Below, one piece after another: positions 1-7,604 of a DNA stretch of 43,860 nt. The DNA comes from Rhodanobacter sp. 67-28. Its GTDB lineage: Bacteria > Pseudomonadota > Gammaproteobacteria > Xanthomonadales > Rhodanobacteraceae. Made by a program: the position numbers and the translations under genes. Numbering within the stretch: the stretch's first letter is position 1; every line of letters begins with the position of its first letter. The stretch lies in contig MKTU01000044.1 in the NCBI GenBank assembly GCA_001898415.1, forward strand, positions 1 through 43,860, in the 5' to 3' direction. Below the pieces are notes generated by a model. That model was not told where the DNA came from and made no database searches. It saw only the letters and a list, made by a program, of their open reading frames with translations.

Positions 1-485
1 CGATTCAGCGGACGCTGCTGCACCGGCAGGCTGCGTCGGCGGATCAGCCATGCCTGATCCGCCGCAGGCAATGCATGCGAACGGTGGGTGGCGCGGTCGA
101 GTGCCTCGCGCGGCGACAAGCCATCCGCGCCCAGCAGGTCGGCCAGTGCCTCACGCGTCAACGGTTGCGCCCGCGCGCTGCCATCCGGCGTGTACCAGCG
201 GCGATATTCGAGCGTGGTGGGGGAAAACAGGTCGCGTGGCGGCTTGACCGTGGCGCGCGCTTCGTCCGCATCGTCCAGTGCCGGCGCAACCGCGCGCAAC
301 CCGGCCGTCTGGGCGGCGGCGATGCGGTCGAGCAGGATTTCGGCCTTGACCAGATGGCCGTGGTAAGTCGCATGCCGGTCGCAAGCCTCGCGCGCCGGCA
401 GGAAAAGAAAACGAAGGCGGGACCCGGGGTTGCCGATCACCGATGGCCCGAAATGGGCGAGGAAAACTGAACTGGACTTGCGCAC
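1..485 (-). CDS. Hypothetical protein, C-terminal part cut by window edge
   Basis: A reading frame on the minus strand is open from a TGA at 558-560 to the left edge. The only plausible starts are GTG at 485 or GTG at 440; 485 is given without a convincing Shine-Dalgarno sequence. Codon third positions from about 380 down to 1 are strongly G/C-biased, which supports real coding. About 161 residues are visible, including a hydrophobic-basic stretch (LRFLFLPAREACDRH) and a helical, charged middle (HLVKAEILLDRIAAAQ). No signal peptide, no membrane segment and no family motif was recognised, so no function is assigned. The gene diverges from the dehydrogenase-like gene to its right. Confidence 0.5.
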   Translation of the reverse strand, partial: MRKSSSVFLAHFGPSVIGNPGSRLRFLFLPAREACDRHATYHGHLVKAEILLDRIAAAQTAGLRAVAPALDDADEARATVKPPRDLFSPTTLEYRRWYTPDGSARAQPLTREALADLLGADGLSPREALDRATHRSHALPAADQAWLIRRRSLPVQQRPLN

Positions 486-765
486 AAACCGACCTGTTTG
501 CCGGGGCTGATGCGAATGTCCTGCCGCGATGCCCCGGATCTGATGGACTGACCGCCCTCACCAGGCGGCCTCGCGCTCACGATGGCACACGTCGAAGGCA
601 TGAAATGTGGCACAGAGCTCATTCCGGGGTTGATCCCGTCGACACCCGATTACCGCGATTGGCGCAAAAACAGGCATCATGGGCGGCTCGCTTCCCGCGC
701 AACCCGCGTGCGGCCCGGCCCGCAGCGCGCCGGCGATGCCCTGTTCGACCACGACCGACGCCCTC

Positions 766-2328
766 ATGACCACGACCTGCCCGCCCCCTGCCGACGAAAC
801 GGACGCCGAACTGCTGGCGCAGGCGCGTGCCGCCATCCGGCTGCTGCAGACCATTGCCGACGACCGCGGGCTGCTCGAGCGGCTGCCCGTCGCGGAACGC
901 CAACAGCTGCACCAGGCCGTGGCGCGGATGTACCACCCCGAACCGGGCGCGCGCCGGATTCGCCTCAAGGCCGCGGAGAAACAACGCCACGCCGCGCGCA
1001 TCCAGGCCGAAGACACCGTGCTGAACCAGACCGGCATCCGCGCCCTGCGCCGCAAGCCGGTGTTCACCACGCCGAACGCGTTCGCGCCGGAAGGTTTCCT
1101 GCCGCACGACGTGCCGCCCGCGGCCGACGCCGCGCAGCCGCGCGAGTCGGTCGAGCCGAAGCACTGCTACGTGTGCAAGCGCAAGTACTCGACCATCCAT
1201 TTCTTCTACGACCAGCTGTGCCCCGAGTGCGCCGCGTTCAACTACGCCAAGCGCAGCGAACTGGCCGACCTGCGCGGGCGCGTGGCACTGCTCACCGGCG
1301 GCCGGGTGAAGATCGGTTACCAGGCCGGCCTGAAGCTGCTGCGCGCCGGCGCCGAGCTGATCGTCACCACGCGCTTCCCGCGCGACTCGGCGGCGCGCTA
1401 CGCGGCCGAGCCGGACTTCGCCGACTGGGGCCACCGCCTGCAGGTCTACGGCCTGGACCTGCGCCACACGCCCAGCGTCGAGGCGTTCTGCCAGAAACTG
1501 GTGGCAACCCGGCCGCGGCTGGACTTCATCATCAACAACGCCTGCCAGACCGTGCGCCGCCCGCCGGATTTCTACGCACACATGATGGAAGGCGAGACCG
1601 CTGCGCTGCACGAGCTGCCCGAGCACGTGCGCCGGCTGGTCGGCCATTACGAAGGCCTGCGCGGCGCGGAGATCCTGCCCGGCAGCAGCGCGCTGGCCAG
1701 TCGCGGCGCCGACCTGCCCGGGCTGAGCCGGGCCGCCGAGCTGTCGCAGCTGCCGCTGCTGCCGGAAGAACTGCTGGCGCAGAGCCACCTGTTTCCCGAG
1801 GGCCGACTGGACCAGGACCTGCAGCAGGTCGACCTGCGCCAGCGCAACTCGTGGCGGCTGCTGATGGCCGAGGTGCCGTCGGTCGAATTGCTGGAGGTGC
1901 AGTTGGTCAACGCGATCGCGCCGTTCATCATCAACGCGCGGCTGAAGCCGCTGATGCTGCGCACGCCCGAGCGCGACAAACACATCGTCAACGTGTCGGC
2001 GATGGAGGGCCAGTTCTACCGCAGCTTCAAGACCACCCGCCACCCGCACACCAACATGGCCAAGGCCGCGCTGAACATGATGACGCGCACCGCGGCCACC
2101 GATTACCACAACGACGGCATCCACATGAACAGCGTCGACACCGGCTGGGTGACCGACGAGGACCCCGCCGAACTGGCGGCGAAGAAAGTGCGCGAGGAAC
2201 GCTTCCACCCGCCGCTGGACATCGTCGACGGCGCCGCACGCATCGTCGACCCGATCATCCACGGCATCAACACCGGCGAGCATGTGTGGGGCCAGTTCCT
2301 GAAGGACTACCGCCCCACCGACTGGTGA
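766..2328 (+). CDS. SDR-family oxidoreductase-like protein with N-terminal Cys4 knuckle
   Basis: A 520-residue protein counted from ATG 766; in-frame ATGs at 679 and 736 are alternatives, and none has a strong ribosome binding site. Residues 1-130 are a charged helical region. Residues 134-155 hold CxxC...CxxC (C134, C137, C152, C155), a likely zinc knuckle. A Rossmann SDR domain follows: LLTGGRVKIGY at 175-185 in place of the usual TGxxxGxG, and INNAC near 256-260. An insertion of roughly 90-100 residues separates NNAC from the catalytic region. Ser411 and Lys433 are in place, but the position four before the lysine is Thr429 (HTNMAK), so the usual catalytic Tyr is missing. Substrate unknown. 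It may be a divergent reductase or a non-catalytic nucleotide-binding protein. The SDR fold is clear; activity is not. Confidence 0.8.
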   Translation: MTTTCPPPADETDAELLAQARAAIRLLQTIADDRGLLERLPVAERQQLHQAVARMYHPEPGARRIRLKAAEKQRHAARIQAEDTVLNQTGIRALRRKPVFTTPNAFAPEGFLPHDVPPAADAAQPRESVEPKHCYVCKRKYSTIHFFYDQLCPECAAFNYAKRSELADLRGRVALLTGGRVKIGYQAGLKLLRAGAELIVTTRFPRDSAARYAAEPDFADWGHRLQVYGLDLRHTPSVEAFCQKLVATRPRLDFIINNACQTVRRPPDFYAHMMEGETAALHELPEHVRRLVGHYEGLRGAEILPGSSALASRGADLPGLSRAAELSQLPLLPEELLAQSHLFPEGRLDQDLQQVDLRQRNSWRLLMAEVPSVELLEVQLVNAIAPFIINARLKPLMLRTPERDKHIVNVSAMEGQFYRSFKTTRHPHTNMAKAALNMMTRTAATDYHNDGIHMNSVDTGWVTDEDPAELAAKKVREERFHPPLDIVDGAARIVDPIIHGINTGEHVWGQFLKDYRPTDW

Positions 2329-2446
2329 GCCACTGGTGCCGGGGCGACGACAATCCGTTTCCTTCGCGCCGGTTTCAGACGGCACTGCGTAGCCTTATCT
2401 TGCGGACAGGCGCCATCCGGCGCGATCAAGCATGAGGAGCAACGCC

Positions 2447-3148
2447 GTGATTGAACGCAGACCCTTCGACCGCCTGGGCGGAGCCGACCACGGCTGGCTC
2501 AACGCCAAACACCATTTCTCCTTCGCCAGCTACCACGACGCGAATCGCATGGGCTGGGGCGCGCTGCGCGTGTGGAACGACGACACCATCGCGCCGCAGA
2601 CCGGCTTCCCGCCGCACCCACACGCGGACATGGAGATCATCACCTACGTGCGCGAAGGCGCGATCAGCCACCAGGACAGCCTGGGCAACGCCGGCCGCAC
2701 CGAGGCCGGCGACGTGCAGGTGATGAGCGCCGGCAGCGGCATCACCCACAGCGAGTACAACCGGGAGGATGTGACCACGCGCATCTTCCAGATCTGGATC
2801 ATCCCCGACGAGAACGGCCAGCCGCCGTCGTGGGGCGCGCGGCCGTTTCCCAGGGGCGATCGTTCCGGGCGCTTCGTGGCACTGGCCAGCGGCTTCAAGG
2901 ACGACACCGAGGCGCTGCCGCTGCGCACCGATGCGCGCGTGCTGGGCGCCACGCTGAAGGCCGGCGAAAGCACCGAGTACCTGCTGGCCCCCGGCCGCTA
3001 CGCCTACCTGGTACCTGCCACCGGCAAGGTGGACCTCAATGGCGTGCAACTGGACGCCCGCGACGGCGCCGCGATCCGCCAGGAGTCGACGCTGAAGGTC
3101 ACCGCGCTGGAAGACGCCGAGCTGGTGCTGGTCGATACCGCGCCCTGA
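2447..3148 (+). CDS. Pirin family protein
   Basis: A 233-residue bicupin of the pirin/YhhW family. The N-terminal cupin shows FPPHPHADMEIITYV and SGSGITHSEYN, the usual metal-binding histidine region of pirins. Family members include quercetin 2,3-dioxygenases and iron-binding regulatory proteins; the role here is not known. The start is taken as GTG 2447 because AGGAG lies seven bases upstream; an in-frame ATG at 2432 overlaps that ribosome binding site and would make a protein five residues longer. It follows the dehydrogenase-like gene by 118 bases and is probably transcribed alone or from read-through. Confidence 0.87.
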   Translation: MIERRPFDRLGGADHGWLNAKHHFSFASYHDANRMGWGALRVWNDDTIAPQTGFPPHPHADMEIITYVREGAISHQDSLGNAGRTEAGDVQVMSAGSGITHSEYNREDVTTRIFQIWIIPDENGQPPSWGARPFPRGDRSGRFVALASGFKDDTEALPLRTDARVLGATLKAGESTEYLLAPGRYAYLVPATGKVDLNGVQLDARDGAAIRQESTLKVTALEDAELVLVDTAP

Positions 3149-3278
3149 GCTTCGCGCATGCGGGCACGAGTGGCGCCCGGTGCCGACGCCCCGGCGGGCG
3201 CCGGCACGGCCAGCTCCAATTCGATCGCAAGACCCGGAGTGCCGCGGTGGCTGCCGGTCCGTAGATTTCGCCTTGAGC

Positions 3279-3284
3279 GATAAT
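3279..3284 (+). promoter_or_regulatory. Possible -10 element for the ada operon
   Basis: GATAAT stands 19 bases before the ada start and resembles the TATAAT consensus. No convincing -35 hexamer and no copy of the E. coli-type Ada box is visible upstream, so the call is weak. Confidence 0.25.
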
Positions 3285-3302
3285 CCGACGGAAGGAACAG
3301 CC

Positions 3303-4379
3303 ATGAAAACTCCCGAGAAACAGGCCGCACGTGCCGCCACCCTCGCCGACCCGCGCTGGGCCGCCGTGCAGGCACGCGACGCGCGTGCCGACGGCAGCTT
3401 CTTCTACTCGGTGCGCAGCACCGGCGTGTACTGCCGCCCCTCCTGCGCCGCGCGCGCCGCGCGGCCGGAAAACGTGGCGTTCCACGCCACCGCCGCCGAC
3501 GCGGAGCGCGCCGGCTTTCGCCCGTGCAGGCGCTGCCGGCCCGACCAGCCATCGCTCGCAGAGCAGCAGGCGGCGATGGTCACCGCCGCCTGCCGACTGA
3601 TCGAGCAGGCCGAGACCGTACCCACGCTCGAACAGTTGGCGCAACCGAGCGGACTCAGCCCCTTCCACTTCCACCGCGTGTTCAAGGCGGTTGCCGGGGT
3701 GACCCCGAAGCAGTACGCCACGGCGCATCGCAACCGCCGCGTGCGCAGCGGCCTGGAGCGCAGCCACACGGTGACCGAGGCGATCTTCGATGCGGGCTAC
3801 AACGCCAGTAGCCGCTTCTACGAAACGGCGAACGAGGTGCTGGGCATGACGCCCTCGCGCTATCGCGCCGGCGGTGCCGACAGCGAGATCCGCTTCGCCA
3901 TCGGCGCCTGCTCGCTCGGCGCGATCCTGGTGGCGCAGAGCGAACGCGGCGTGTGCGCGATCCTGCTCGGCGACGATCCGGACGCGCTGGCGCGCGACCT
4001 GCAAGACCGTTTCCCAAAGGCCAGGCTGATCGGCGGCGACCGCGACTACGAGCGCCTGGTGGCGCAGGTGGTCGGCTTTGTCGAAGCCCCTGCGCTGGGA
4101 CTGGATCTGCCCTTGGACGTGCGCGGCACCGCGTTCCAGCAGCGCGTATGGCAGGCGTTGCGCGAGATCCCGGTCGGCAGCACGGCCAGCTACAGCGAGA
4201 TCGCGCGGCGCATCGGCGCGCCCAAGGCTTCGCGGGCGGTGGCGCAGGCATGTGCCGGCAACATGCTGGCGGTGGCGATCCCCTGCCATCGCGTGGTGCG
4301 CAACGACGGCGACCTGTCCGGCTACCGCTGGGGCGTGCCGCGCAAACGCGCGCTGCTGGAGCGCGAGGCGCAGGCATGA
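3303..4379 (+). CDS. ada: Ada: adaptive-response regulator and DNA methyltransferase
   Basis: A 358-residue Ada with all parts. The N-terminal zinc/methyl-phosphotriester domain has C44, C48, C75 and C78 (VYCRPSC and PCRRC). An AraC-type helix-turn-helix lies at about 90-185. The C-terminal O6-alkylguanine methyltransferase domain has the acceptor Cys328 in IPCHRVV. In the family, methyl transfer from phosphotriesters to the N-terminal cysteine turns Ada into an activator of its own operon, while the C-terminal cysteine repairs O6-methylguanine by suicide transfer. ATG 3303 is preceded by GGAAGG. The stop overlaps the next start (ATGA at 4376-4379), so ada, the 2OG oxygenase and alkB form one operon, and autoregulation by Ada is expected. 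Confidence 0.95.
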   Translation: MKTPEKQAARAATLADPRWAAVQARDARADGSFFYSVRSTGVYCRPSCAARAARPENVAFHATAADAERAGFRPCRRCRPDQPSLAEQQAAMVTAACRLIEQAETVPTLEQLAQPSGLSPFHFHRVFKAVAGVTPKQYATAHRNRRVRSGLERSHTVTEAIFDAGYNASSRFYETANEVLGMTPSRYRAGGADSEIRFAIGACSLGAILVAQSERGVCAILLGDDPDALARDLQDRFPKARLIGGDRDYERLVAQVVGFVEAPALGLDLPLDVRGTAFQQRVWQALREIPVGSTASYSEIARRIGAPKASRAVAQACAGNMLAVAIPCHRVVRNDGDLSGYRWGVPRKRALLEREAQA

Positions 4380-5107
4380 ACGCGCAACTGCGCCCTGCCC
4401 CCGACACCGGTGCGCGGCTGCAGGCATGCGACTGGGCCGGCATCGGCGATGAACTCGACGCGCACGGCTGCGGGATGCTGGAGGCCCTGCTGTCGCCGCA
4501 GGAGTGCGCGAAGCTGGCAAGCATGTACGCGGACGACGAACGTTTCCGCAGCCGCGTGGTGATGGGCCGCCACGGTTTCGGCCGTGGCGAATACCGCTAT
4601 TTCGATTACCCCCTGCCCGAGCTGGTGGCCGGGCTGCGCGGTGCGGTCTATCCGCGGCTGGCGCCGATCGCGAACCGCTGGAACGCGTCGATGGAACTGC
4701 CCGCGCGCTACCCCGCCACGCACGCCGAGTTCATCGAACGCTGCCACGCTGCCGGCCAGCGCCGCCCCACTCCGTTGCTGCTGCAGTACGGCGCGGGCGA
4801 CTACAACTGCCTGCACCAGGACCTGTACGGCGAGCACGTGTTTCCGCTGCAGCTGGCGATCCTGCTGTCGGAGCCGGGACGCGATTTCAGCGGCGGCGAG
4901 TTCGTGCTGACCGAGCAGCGCCCGCGCATGCAGTCGCGCATCGAGGTGGTGCCGCTGCGCCAGGGCGATGCGGTGCTGTTCGCGGTGCACCAGCGGCCGC
5001 TGCAAGGTACCCGCGGCAGCTACCGGGTGAACATGCGCCACGGCGTCAGCCGCGTGCGCCGCGGCCATCGCCACACGCTTGGCATCATCTTCCACGACGC
5101 CACATGA
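4376..5107 (+). CDS. 2OG-Fe(II) oxygenase of the ada operon (DUF2086/Oxygenase-NA type)
   Basis: A 243-residue protein resembling the Pfam family I recall as Oxygenase-NA (formerly DUF2086), often found next to ada or alkB. The iron site is visible as H147xD149 (LHQDLYG); the distal His is probably H222 in NMRHGVSRV, with R219/R226 or R228 nearby for 2-oxoglutarate. The central GGEFVLTEQRP is typical of double-stranded beta-helix oxygenases. It overlaps ada by four bases at its start and alkB by four bases at its end (ATGA at both), so translational coupling places it in the alkylation-damage response. The substrate is not established; modified nucleic acid is the natural guess. Confidence 0.85.
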   Translation: MNAQLRPAPDTGARLQACDWAGIGDELDAHGCGMLEALLSPQECAKLASMYADDERFRSRVVMGRHGFGRGEYRYFDYPLPELVAGLRGAVYPRLAPIANRWNASMELPARYPATHAEFIERCHAAGQRRPTPLLLQYGAGDYNCLHQDLYGEHVFPLQLAILLSEPGRDFSGGEFVLTEQRPRMQSRIEVVPLRQGDAVLFAVHQRPLQGTRGSYRVNMRHGVSRVRRGHRHTLGIIFHDAT

Positions 5108-5760
5108 TCAGCGCCGACCTGTTCGCTGCCACGCCTGCGCCTGCCCGCCGGGACGAGCCATTGTGCGAGGGCGCGATGGTGTTGCGCGGGTTTGCCCTGG
5201 CCAGCGAGGCGGTGTTGCTGCAGGCGCTCGATGCGATCACGGCGCAGGCACCGTTCCGCCACCTGGTCACACCCGGCGGCTTGCGCATGTCGGTGGCGAT
5301 GACCAATGCGGGGCCGCTGGGCTGGGTCAGCGATCGTCGTGGCTACCGCTACGACCCGATCGACCCGGACAGCGGCCGGCCCTGGCCACCGATGCCGGCG
5401 GTCTTCCTGCAACTGGCCGATGCCGCGGCGGCGCACGCCGGTTTCACCGGCTTCGTGCCGGATGCCTGCCTGCTCAACCGCTACGAGGCCGGCGCCCGGT
5501 TGAGCCTGCACCAGGACCGCGATGAACGCGACCTGGGCCAGCCGATCGTGTCGGTCTCGCTGGGCATCCCGGCCGTGTTCCTGTTCGGCGGCCTGCAGCG
5601 CGCGGATCGCCCGCAACGCGTGCCGCTGGCGCACGGCGACGTGGTCGTGTGGGGCGGTCCGGCGCGGCTGCGCTATCACGGCGTGCTGCCGTTGAAGCCG
5701 AATCATCACCCGCTGCTGGGCGAGACCCGCATCAATCTCACGTTTCGTCGGGCGGGCTGA
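5104..5760 (+). CDS. alkB: AlkB: oxidative DNA demethylase
   Basis: A 218-residue AlkB, the usual size. The iron ligands are H136 and D138 (LHQDRDERD) and H192 (RYHGV); R209 and R215 (TRINLTFR) bind 2-oxoglutarate. The substrate-lid region GYRYDPIDP at 80-88 matches E. coli AlkB-type proteins. AlkB removes methyl groups from 1-methyladenine and 3-methylcytosine in DNA and RNA by oxidation. It is last in the ada operon, starting in the ATGA overlap with the preceding oxygenase. Its last 23 bases overlap the end of the convergent DUF2231 gene. Confidence 0.95.
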   Translation: MISADLFAATPAPARRDEPLCEGAMVLRGFALASEAVLLQALDAITAQAPFRHLVTPGGLRMSVAMTNAGPLGWVSDRRGYRYDPIDPDSGRPWPPMPAVFLQLADAAAAHAGFTGFVPDACLLNRYEAGARLSLHQDRDERDLGQPIVSVSLGIPAVFLFGGLQRADRPQRVPLAHGDVVVWGGPARLRYHGVLPLKPNHHPLLGETRINLTFRRAG

Positions 5761-6160
5761 CGCCGAGCCGGTGCCCGTACACCAGCTTGCCGCCGAGCCA
5801 GCCGGCCACGACCAGGCACAGGAAACCCGACACGCTCAGAGCGATCGCCAGCAGGCCCGGCGCGATGAAATGCGTGCCGTGCAGGCGCAGGCTGGCCACG
5901 TAGCAGCAGAGCGCGCCCATCACCATCAGCATGTGGCGGTTGACGTCCTTGAGCGCCGGGTTGTCTTCGGCGACCTTGGCCAGTTCGAGCAGGCCGGCCA
6001 GCATGGCGGGGATCGAGAAGCCGATCCCCGCCAGCAGCAGGATGCCGGCGAAGCGCCACGCCGGTTCGCCCCAGGCCAGGCTGGCCAGATCCGCCGCGGT
6101 GGCCAGCGACCAGCAGGCAATCGGGAAATGCACCAGGGCCGGATGCAGCGGATGGCGCAT
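5738..6160 (-). CDS. DUF2231-like small membrane protein
   Basis: A 140-residue protein beginning MRHPLHPALVHFPIA; the HPxxVHFPIA signature is characteristic of DUF2231 membrane proteins. Four hydrophobic segments are visible, roughly residues 10-27, 37-58, 78-94 and 101-124, with short polar loops. Function is not established for the family. It starts nine bases after the end of the other small membrane protein, so the two form an operon. Its 3' end runs 23 bases into the end of alkB on the other strand. Confidence 0.82.
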   Translation of the reverse strand: MRHPLHPALVHFPIACWSLATAADLASLAWGEPAWRFAGILLLAGIGFSIPAMLAGLLELAKVAEDNPALKDVNRHMLMVMGALCCYVASLRLHGTHFIAPGLLAIALSVSGFLCLVVAGWLGGKLVYGHRLGVSPPDET

Positions 6161-6169
6161 GACAGCGAC

Positions 6170-6511
6170 TCAGGCCAGCAGCAGGCTGAGCAGGGTCAGG
6201 AAACCCGCCACCGCGACGCCGGCGTGCACCAATACCACGGCCTTCGGCGCAACCTGCTTGCGCAGATGGAACGAGGCGAGGAAGAAACCGCCCAGCGCGG
6301 CCAGTACCAGCAGGGCCAGCGCCGCGGTGAGCCGCGCCGGCGCCGCACCCTGCAGCACCACCAGGATCAACAGCACCAGGCCGCTGGCGCCCAGCAGCGC
6401 GTGCAGCAAGGAAATTGCCCACGGCGCCAGCTTGCCGCGCAGCACGCTGGAAGCCAGCACCAGGCCGCCGATGGCGGCGATCGCAAAAACCAGAATCGCA
6501 TAGAGCAGCAT
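6170..6511 (-). CDS. Small four-helix membrane protein, unknown function
   Basis: A 113-residue protein that is almost entirely hydrophobic, with about four transmembrane segments (near 2-20, 31-52, 59-80 and 89-112) joined by very short basic loops (SSVLRGK, FHLRKQ). ATG 6511 has a good Shine-Dalgarno sequence (GGGGGA) seven to eight bases upstream; longer versions of the frame lack membrane character and good starts. No family was recognised. It is the first gene of a two-gene unit with the DUF2231-like protein and diverges from the MBL-fold gene. Confidence 0.75.
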   Translation of the reverse strand: MLLYAILVFAIAAIGGLVLASSVLRGKLAPWAISLLHALLGASGLVLLILVVLQGAAPARLTAALALLVLAALGGFFLASFHLRKQVAPKAVVLVHAGVAVAGFLTLLSLLLA

Positions 6512-6662
6512 GTCGTTCCCCCGATTGGCACGTTGATGAAGTGAGCAGCATTCGATCCGATGCGGCGGGTTGCCCAAAGGTTCCCGCGCTCGACCATGGT
6601 GCAGGTGCCCGCGCCGCCGCGGCTTGCTACCCTCGTCGGATCGTCCGGTTCGCGAGGCAGAC

Positions 6663-7586
6663 ATGACACCCACCCACGGCATCCACACCATCGACACCGG
6701 CTTCGTGCGGCCGCGGTTCGATGCGGCCTACCTCATCGTGGAGAACGGCCGCGGCGCCTTCATCGACTGCGGCACCAACTTCGCCGTGCCGCGCATGCTG
6801 GCGGCACTGGACGACGCCGGCATCGCGCCGGCGGACGTCGACTGGCTGATCCTCACCCACGTGCACCTGGACCACGCCGGCGGCGCCGGCGAGCTGATCG
6901 CGCAACTGCCGAACGCGAAGCTGGTGGTGCATCCGCGCGGAGCACGCCACATGATCGACCCCAGTGTGCTGTGGGCCGGCGCCAGCGCGGTGTACGGGGA
7001 GTCGGTGATGGAACAGACGTATGGACGCTTGCGGCCAGTGCCTGCCGAGCGCGTGGTCGAGGCGGGGGACGGCCACGTCGTCGACCTTGCCGGACGCACC
7101 CTGCGCTGCCTCGATACGCCGGGCCATGCGCGCCACCACATCGCCATCCACGACGCACGCGCCAACGTCTTTTTCACTGGCGACGTATTCGGCCTTTCCT
7201 ATCGCGACTTCGACACCGCGAACGGTCCGTTCATCCTGCCCACCACCTCGCCGGTGCAGTTCGATCCGGAGGCGCTGCATGCGTCGATCGAGCGGCTGCT
7301 CGCGCTGAAACCCGAGGCGATGTACCTCACCCATTACGGCCGGGTGGAGAGCGTCGAGCGGCTGGCCGCCGACCTGCATGCGCAGATCGACGCGATGGTG
7401 GCCATCGCCCGCGCCGCGCACGGCTCGCCCGAGCGGCATGCCGTGCTGGTGGAATCGCTCACCGGGCTCTATGCCGCCCGCGCGCAGGCCCATGGCTGGC
7501 AGCAGGGACGCGACGCGCTGCGCCAGTTGCTGGGCATGGACATCGAGCTGAACGCGCAGGGGCTGGAGGTGTGGCTGGGCCGCTGA
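6663..7586 (+). CDS. MBL-fold metallohydrolase
   Basis: A 307-residue metallo-beta-lactamase-fold protein. The metal site is complete: H66xH68xD70H71 (THVHLDHAGG), H155 (TPGHARHH), D174 (FTGDVFGL) and H224 (LTHYG). There is no signal peptide, so it is cytoplasmic. The layout resembles glyoxalase II-like or lactonase-like members rather than true beta-lactamases, and the substrate cannot be told from sequence. The C-terminal 70 residues are helical. A possible ribosome binding site (GAGGC) precedes ATG 6663. It converges with the B3 beta-lactamase gene, with 18 bases between the stops. Confidence 0.88.
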   Translation: MTPTHGIHTIDTGFVRPRFDAAYLIVENGRGAFIDCGTNFAVPRMLAALDDAGIAPADVDWLILTHVHLDHAGGAGELIAQLPNAKLVVHPRGARHMIDPSVLWAGASAVYGESVMEQTYGRLRPVPAERVVEAGDGHVVDLAGRTLRCLDTPGHARHHIAIHDARANVFFTGDVFGLSYRDFDTANGPFILPTTSPVQFDPEALHASIERLLALKPEAMYLTHYGRVESVERLAADLHAQIDAMVAIARAAHGSPERHAVLVESLTGLYAARAQAHGWQQGRDALRQLLGMDIELNAQGLEVWLGR

Positions 7587-7604
7587 ACGCCCGTCGCCAA
7601 TACC

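Noticed and set aside
3165..3215. Inverted GC-rich sequence after the pirin gene as a terminator
   Set aside because: A stem can be drawn but no T run follows on either strand, and GC-rich DNA makes such pairings common by chance.
6663..7586. MBL-fold gene as a second beta-lactamase
   Set aside because: It has the fold motifs but no export signal and lacks the B3 or B1 lactamase patterns around the active site, unlike its convergent neighbour.
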